A program made the position numbers and the translations under genes. A stretch of DNA of 64,000 bases from Terriglobia bacterium (GTDB lineage Bacteria > Acidobacteriota > Terriglobia > Terriglobales > Acidobacteriaceae): contig JAIQFP010000017.1 in assembly GCA_020073165.1 (NCBI GenBank), positions 32,351-96,350 of the forward strand, in the 5' to 3' direction. Under the pieces are notes generated by a model. It was not told where the DNA came from. It was given only the letters and a program-made list of their open reading frames with translations, and did no database searches. This document shows, one piece after another, positions 60,729-64,000 of this stretch (its first letter is position 1; every line of letters starts with the position of its first letter).

Positions 60729-61370
60729 ATGCTGAAGGTCGGCCTGACGGGCGGGATTGCTTCCGGCAAGTCTGTGGTAGGCGAGATGTTTATCGCCTGC
60801 GGCGCCCATGTGATCGAGGCCGACCGCATCGCCCATGAACTGCTGCAGCCGGGCGAGGCGGTCTATGACGACGTCGTCCGCCATTTTGGCAGTGAAATCC
60901 TGAACTCCGACGGAACGGTCAGCCGCCCCAGGCTGGCGGAGGCCGCGTTCGGAGCGCCCGACAGGAACATCCCCTGCCGCATTCAAGAATTGAACCAGAT
61001 CGTTCATCCCGCCGTAATACGCAGGCAGGAGGAGTGGATGGAGGAGGTGGGCCGTCGCGACCCGCGCGCCATCGCCATGGTGGAAGCGGCGCTGATCGTC
61101 GAAGCCGGCGCGGGCAGGCGATTCGACCGGCTGGTGGTGGTGACCTGCCGCCCCGAGCAGCGCATCCACCGCTGGGCGGTGCGCATGAAAGTGGACGAGG
61201 AAACCGCCCGCCGTGAAGTTACTCGGCGCCTGGCGGCGCAAATCCCCGATGAAGAGAAAATCAAACTCGCGGATTTCGTGATCGAGAACTCCGGCTCGCT
61301 GGACCAAACCAATCGGCAGGTACGTGAGATTTATGACAAGTTGAAGCGGGAGGCGGAAAAGCCCGCCTAG
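60729..61370 (+). CDS. coaE: dephospho-CoA kinase
   Basis: The 213-residue P-loop kinase begins MLKVGLTGGIASGKSVVGEM, with Walker A GGIASGKS (8-15), DADR-type IEADRIAHELL and a late FVIENSGSLDQT. CoaE phosphorylates dephospho-CoA to coenzyme A, the last step of the pathway. The ribosome binding site GGTGA is contained in a dispersed repeat that also precedes prmC. The HtrA-like gene follows 75 bp downstream. Confidence 0.95.
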   Translation: MLKVGLTGGIASGKSVVGEMFIACGAHVIEADRIAHELLQPGEAVYDDVVRHFGSEILNSDGTVSRPRLAEAAFGAPDRNIPCRIQELNQIVHPAVIRRQEEWMEEVGRRDPRAIAMVEAALIVEAGAGRRFDRLVVVTCRPEQRIHRWAVRMKVDEETARREVTRRLAAQIPDEEKIKLADFVIENSGSLDQTNRQVREIYDKLKREAEKPA

Positions 61371-61410
61371 CCGTCCGTCCCCTTGGCAAACCTCCGTCGC
61401 AGGTTGCAAA

Positions 61411-61445
61411 CTGAGACGTGAGACCTGACATCTGAGACCTGAACT
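61411..61445 (+). repeat. 7-bp tandem array ending at the HtrA start codon
   Basis: CTGAGAC GTGAGAC CTGACAT CTGAGAC CTGAACT, then ATG at 61446 with no gap. No Shine-Dalgarno sequence is present. Confidence 0.9.
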
Positions 61446-62585
61446 ATGAAACTCCTACGCCCCATCGTTTTTGCTGTCGCTCTTGCTGGCGCGTTCTTCT
61501 ACTTCACCACCTATCGCTCGGGCCGAGTGGGGTTGGCCAGCTGGCCCAGCCGTCCTGACAAAGTGGAGATCACCGAAGCAGCCGGCGGCGGCCCGCTCGA
61601 CCAGGAAGAGCAGAACAACATCTCTGTTTACCACAAGAACATCGAGTCGGTGGTGAACGTCACCTCGCGCGCCATGGCCTTTGATTTCTTTTATGGCCTG
61701 GTGCCTCAGGAAGGCCAGGGGTCGGGCTTTATCATCGACAAAGACGGCCACATCCTGACCAACTATCATGTGATTGCCGACGCCCGCCAGATCGAAGTCA
61801 CCCTGCACAACCGTAAGAAATATCGTGCCAACATCGTCGGAACCGACCGGGAGCACGATCTCGCAGTCATCCAGATCAAGGCCCCGGACCTTGTTCCCAT
61901 GGTACTTGGGGACTCGCGCAATCTTCAGGTAGGACAAAAGGTGTACGCCATCGGAAATCCCTTTGGGCTGAGCGGCACGCTGACCAGCGGTATCGTCAGC
62001 TCCATTCGCCCGGTGAAGGAGCCCGACGGCATGGTCATTGACGAAGCCATCCAGACCGATGCCGCCATCAACCCCGGCAACTCCGGCGGGCCGCTGCTCA
62101 ACTGGCGCGGCGAAGTGATTGGCATCAACACCATGATTCTGTCCAACGTAGGTCAGAGCGCCGGCATTGGGTTCGCCATTCCGATCAATACGGCGAAAGC
62201 CGTGCTGAATGATCTGGTCACGCTCGGCCGGGTTCGGCGTCCCGCGCTTGGGGTGCGGACCATCCCCATTGATCCCGAATTGGCCGACCAGATGGGCCTA
62301 CCCGCCGATTACGGCTTACTGATCGTCCAGGTTGTGCCTGGTGGAGCGGCCGATCAGGCCGGCCTGCGTGGAGGCAACGAGCGCGCGTACCTGGGAAACA
62401 TTCCCATCATGCTGGGTGGCGACCTGATCGTCGGCATCGACGGCGAGCGCATCGAGACGCAGCAGGATCTGGCCCAACTGATGAATAACCACCGCGCCGG
62501 CGACACCGTACGCCTCACCATCTACCGCGGCAAGCGCAAGATGGACGTGAACGTAACCCTGGGTGAGGCACGGGAGCAGGTATAG
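61446..62585 (+). CDS. HtrA/DegP-type serine protease with PDZ domain
   Basis: The 379-residue protein has an N-terminal membrane anchor (about 6-22), a trypsin-like domain with the catalytic triad H108 (NYHVIADA), D138 (EHDLAVI) and S213 (NPGNSGGPL), and one PDZ domain at about 270-370 (GLLIVQVVPGGAADQAGLRGG). It is a periplasmic quality-control protease of the DegS/DegP group; the single PDZ and anchor resemble DegS, but DegS function is not established here. The start codon directly follows a heptamer array without a Shine-Dalgarno sequence. Confidence 0.94.
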   Translation: MKLLRPIVFAVALAGAFFYFTTYRSGRVGLASWPSRPDKVEITEAAGGGPLDQEEQNNISVYHKNIESVVNVTSRAMAFDFFYGLVPQEGQGSGFIIDKDGHILTNYHVIADARQIEVTLHNRKKYRANIVGTDREHDLAVIQIKAPDLVPMVLGDSRNLQVGQKVYAIGNPFGLSGTLTSGIVSSIRPVKEPDGMVIDEAIQTDAAINPGNSGGPLLNWRGEVIGINTMILSNVGQSAGIGFAIPINTAKAVLNDLVTLGRVRRPALGVRTIPIDPELADQMGLPADYGLLIVQVVPGGAADQAGLRGGNERAYLGNIPIMLGGDLIVGIDGERIETQQDLAQLMNNHRAGDTVRLTIYRGKRKMDVNVTLGEAREQV

Positions 62586-62589
62586 AAGA

Positions 62590-62696
62590 TTTCAGATTGC
62601 AGGGTTTCGATTGCAGATTGAAAACCAAAGGATTTTTCGCAGACATGAGCGCTGTGGTCAGTCTGAAATCTACAATCTAAGATCTGAAATCTCTTC
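62590..62696. repeat. inverted pair of 7-bp arrays abutting the yjbR-like start
   Basis: Left: TTTCAGA TTGCAGG GTTTCGA TTGCAGA TTGAAAA (62590-62624). Right: TCTGAAA TCTACAA TCTAAGA TCTGAAA TCTCTTC (62662-62696), immediately followed by the ATG at 62697. TCTGAAA is the reverse complement of TTTCAGA. Confidence 0.88.
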
Positions 62697-63071
62697 ATGG
62701 ACGTCGACTCTCTCCGCCGCTACTGTCTCGCCTTCCCCAAGGCCACGGAGAACCTGCAGTGGGGAGATGAACTTTGCTTCAAGGTGGGCGGCAAGATCTT
62801 CACCATGCTGAGTCTCGACTCGGCTCCGCAGAAGCTGTGCTTCAAGTGCGCTCCGGAACGGTTTGCCGAGCTGGTCGAACAAGAAGGAATTATTCCTGCC
62901 CCCTACGTCGGGCGCTACAAATGGGTGCTGCTGGAGCGGTTTGATGTTTTGCGGGATGCCGAACTGCAAGACCTGATCCGCCAGTCCTACGAAATGGTGG
63001 CTGCGAAAACCAAAGGCGCCGCCCGCCCCAGGCGCCGCACCGTCAAGCCGAAGCAGAGTAGCAGGCAGTAG
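62697..63071 (+). CDS. MmcQ/YjbR family protein
   Basis: The 124-residue protein has the YjbR pattern: MDVDSLRRYCLAFPKATENLQWG at the start, CFKVGGKIFTML, KCAPERFAELVEQ and APYVGRYKWVLLERF. The fold resembles a double-wing DNA-binding protein, and the molecular function is unknown. The tail is basic and Pro/Arg-rich (RPRRRTVKPKQ). It starts directly behind an inverted pair of heptamer arrays, without a Shine-Dalgarno sequence. Confidence 0.9.
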   Translation: MDVDSLRRYCLAFPKATENLQWGDELCFKVGGKIFTMLSLDSAPQKLCFKCAPERFAELVEQEGIIPAPYVGRYKWVLLERFDVLRDAELQDLIRQSYEMVAAKTKGAARPRRRTVKPKQSSRQ

Positions 63072-63081
63072 TCCCGCGTCC

Positions 63082-63570
63082 TCACAATGGGTTGTGCCTA
63101 CGAATCTCCGGAGGCGCACCTAGATCCATAAATCGCGAATCGAGCGCCTCATTGTGTACCGAGCTCAATGCCATCGTAACCTCCCGTAGGTAGTAGACCG
63201 TGGCAGCCAGCAGGCAGATCATGGAGGCCACGAACACCACTGCCGCCGCCATCGCCGCCTCTTTCCAGTAGAGGCCGAAGCCCAGCAGCAGGCACGAAGA
63301 CGCGGTCCCGGCGAGAGCCACCAGCGCCAGCAGGAAGCAGCGGCGGATCAACTCCGCACGTTGCTCGATGGCGGTGATCTGCGCCGTGTAAGCATCGGCT
63401 TCCTGTACGCGCTCATTTCTGGCGGCGTCGTGTTTTGCGTGCACATATTGCCGCAGACGGCTGACAATCCCCATCAGCCGCACGTTGATCGAGAGAACCA
63501 GCAGCGCGATGGCAGAAACAAACAACGCCGGCGCCACGAAGGCCTGAAACAGGCGAGTGATGTCATTCAT
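63082..63570 (-). CDS. DUF2721 family membrane protein
   Basis: The start at 63570 (162 residues) begins MNDITRLFQAFVAPALFVSAIALLVLSINVRLMGI, fitting DUF2721. It has an N-terminal helix, a charged helical linker (about 40-72), and two C-terminal helices (ALVALAGTASSCLLLGFGLYW, AAAVVFVASMICLLAATVYYL). The function is not known. It is convergent with the YjbR-like gene, 10 bp apart. Confidence 0.82.
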   Translation of the reverse strand: MNDITRLFQAFVAPALFVSAIALLVLSINVRLMGIVSRLRQYVHAKHDAARNERVQEADAYTAQITAIEQRAELIRRCFLLALVALAGTASSCLLLGFGLYWKEAAMAAAVVFVASMICLLAATVYYLREVTMALSSVHNEALDSRFMDLGAPPEIRRHNPL

Positions 63571-63793
63571 GAGCAGGAACCTTGTACCAGAATCCTCCAA
63601 ACCCGCTCGCCTGCACAACAGGATTGTTTAAGGTTGGCGGCACCGAAGGACGTAGGAGGACTCCCTCGAGCCCCTGTTCTCTTGCGGCTCACCTTGAGCA
63701 GTTTCGCGCGCGACTTGACCGGTAATATTCTTCGGGAAAAATTCGGCTACACCCCGAGTGGGGGTGCGAACGGGTTCAATGAGTGTAATCGCC
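63571..63793. other. gap between the DUF2721 gene and the insertion sequence
   Basis: About 220 bp without a convincing gene. TTGACC at 63716 and TAATAT-like bases near 63723 do not form a well-spaced promoter. Confidence 0.3.
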
Positions 63794-64000
63794 TGTGGGT
63801 GTTGAAAAAGTCACTTCGATTAGCAGGATGAGATTCAGCCGAGGCGTGTTAGAAGAAAGCATTCGTCCATGCTCTGTTGGATTCTCATCGTTGGAGGCCT
63901 GCTGATCATGATGGGGCAACACGACCGCTCCGAAGCGCTGTTCTACTACTTCCGTCTGGAAGATCAGGTTCCTGAAAACCATCTGCTACGGCTTATCGAC
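63794..64000 (+). mobile_element. left end of an insertion sequence (truncated by the window)
   Basis: TGTGGGTGTTGAAAAAGTC at about 63794-63812 resembles the terminal inverted repeat of IS1182/IS5-group elements, which often begin with GTTGAAAAAGTC. The transposase frame begins about 100 bp inside. The right end and any target duplication lie outside the window. Confidence 0.55.
63910..64000 (+). CDS. transposase, IS1182/IS5-like (3' partial)
   Basis: The visible 30 residues, MMGQHDRSEALFYYFRLEDQ and then VPENHLLRLI, match the N-terminus of IS1182-type transposases. GGAGG lies about 12 bp upstream. The catalytic DDE region is beyond the window, so completeness cannot be judged. Confidence 0.75.

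Overview
The window looks like chromosomal DNA of an Acidobacteriota member, probably class Terriglobia (Koribacter-like). The grounds are high GC, Ser/Thr kinases fused to TolB/WD40-type propellers, an Oar-like TonB-dependent receptor with a carboxypeptidase-regulatory N-domain, BlaI plus truncated BlaR1 (M56) regulators, orphan MacB/FtsX-type permeases, and many intergenic palindromes and short tandem repeats. The placement is inferred from gene types; no rRNA or tRNA gene was seen.

Layout. 1-9 kb: end of a kinase/propeller protein, a DUF3237 protein, a polyferredoxin, a cyclase-family protein, a complete kinase/propeller receptor, a zinc-ribbon coiled-coil protein and an RlmI-like rRNA methyltransferase. 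9-12.8 kb: heat-shock pair hsp20 and clpB. 12.9-20.8 kb: secreted M20 peptidase, OmpA-like protein, a polyamine/amino-acid permease with two FAD amine oxidases, and a zinc-type CDF exporter. 20.8-26.2 kb: ATP-dependent DNA ligase, then DUF1385-prfA-prmC, interrupted by a four-helix-bundle (S23) gene lying between inverted heptamer arrays. 26.7-36 kb: cell-envelope and secreted proteins (kelch-like protein, TonB receptor, BlaI/M56, parvulin, unknown secreted protein).

36.2-48.4 kb: purL-purF, selB, two small metabolic genes, a GNAT-trmFO pair, two tandem FtsX-type permeases and ExbD. 48.4-52 kb: a TPR protein and queD-queE-queC for preQ0 synthesis. 52-58.6 kb: DinG/YoaA-type helicase divergent from der, a divergent PilT paralog and a third MacB-like permease. 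58.8-64 kb: small unknown protein, Trm112-like protein, folD, coaE, HtrA-like protease, YjbR protein, DUF2721 protein, and the left end of an insertion sequence running off the window.

The most unusual content lies between the genes. At least a dozen intergenic gaps carry degenerate 7- or 8-bp tandem arrays, each with its own unit. Several end exactly at, or within a few bases of, a start codon that lacks a Shine-Dalgarno sequence, and several occur as inverted pairs. A second family forms hairpins whose stem differences between copies are compensatory; one member lies in frame inside trmFO. A third repeat places the same 14 bp exactly 6 bp before the start codons of prmC and coaE.
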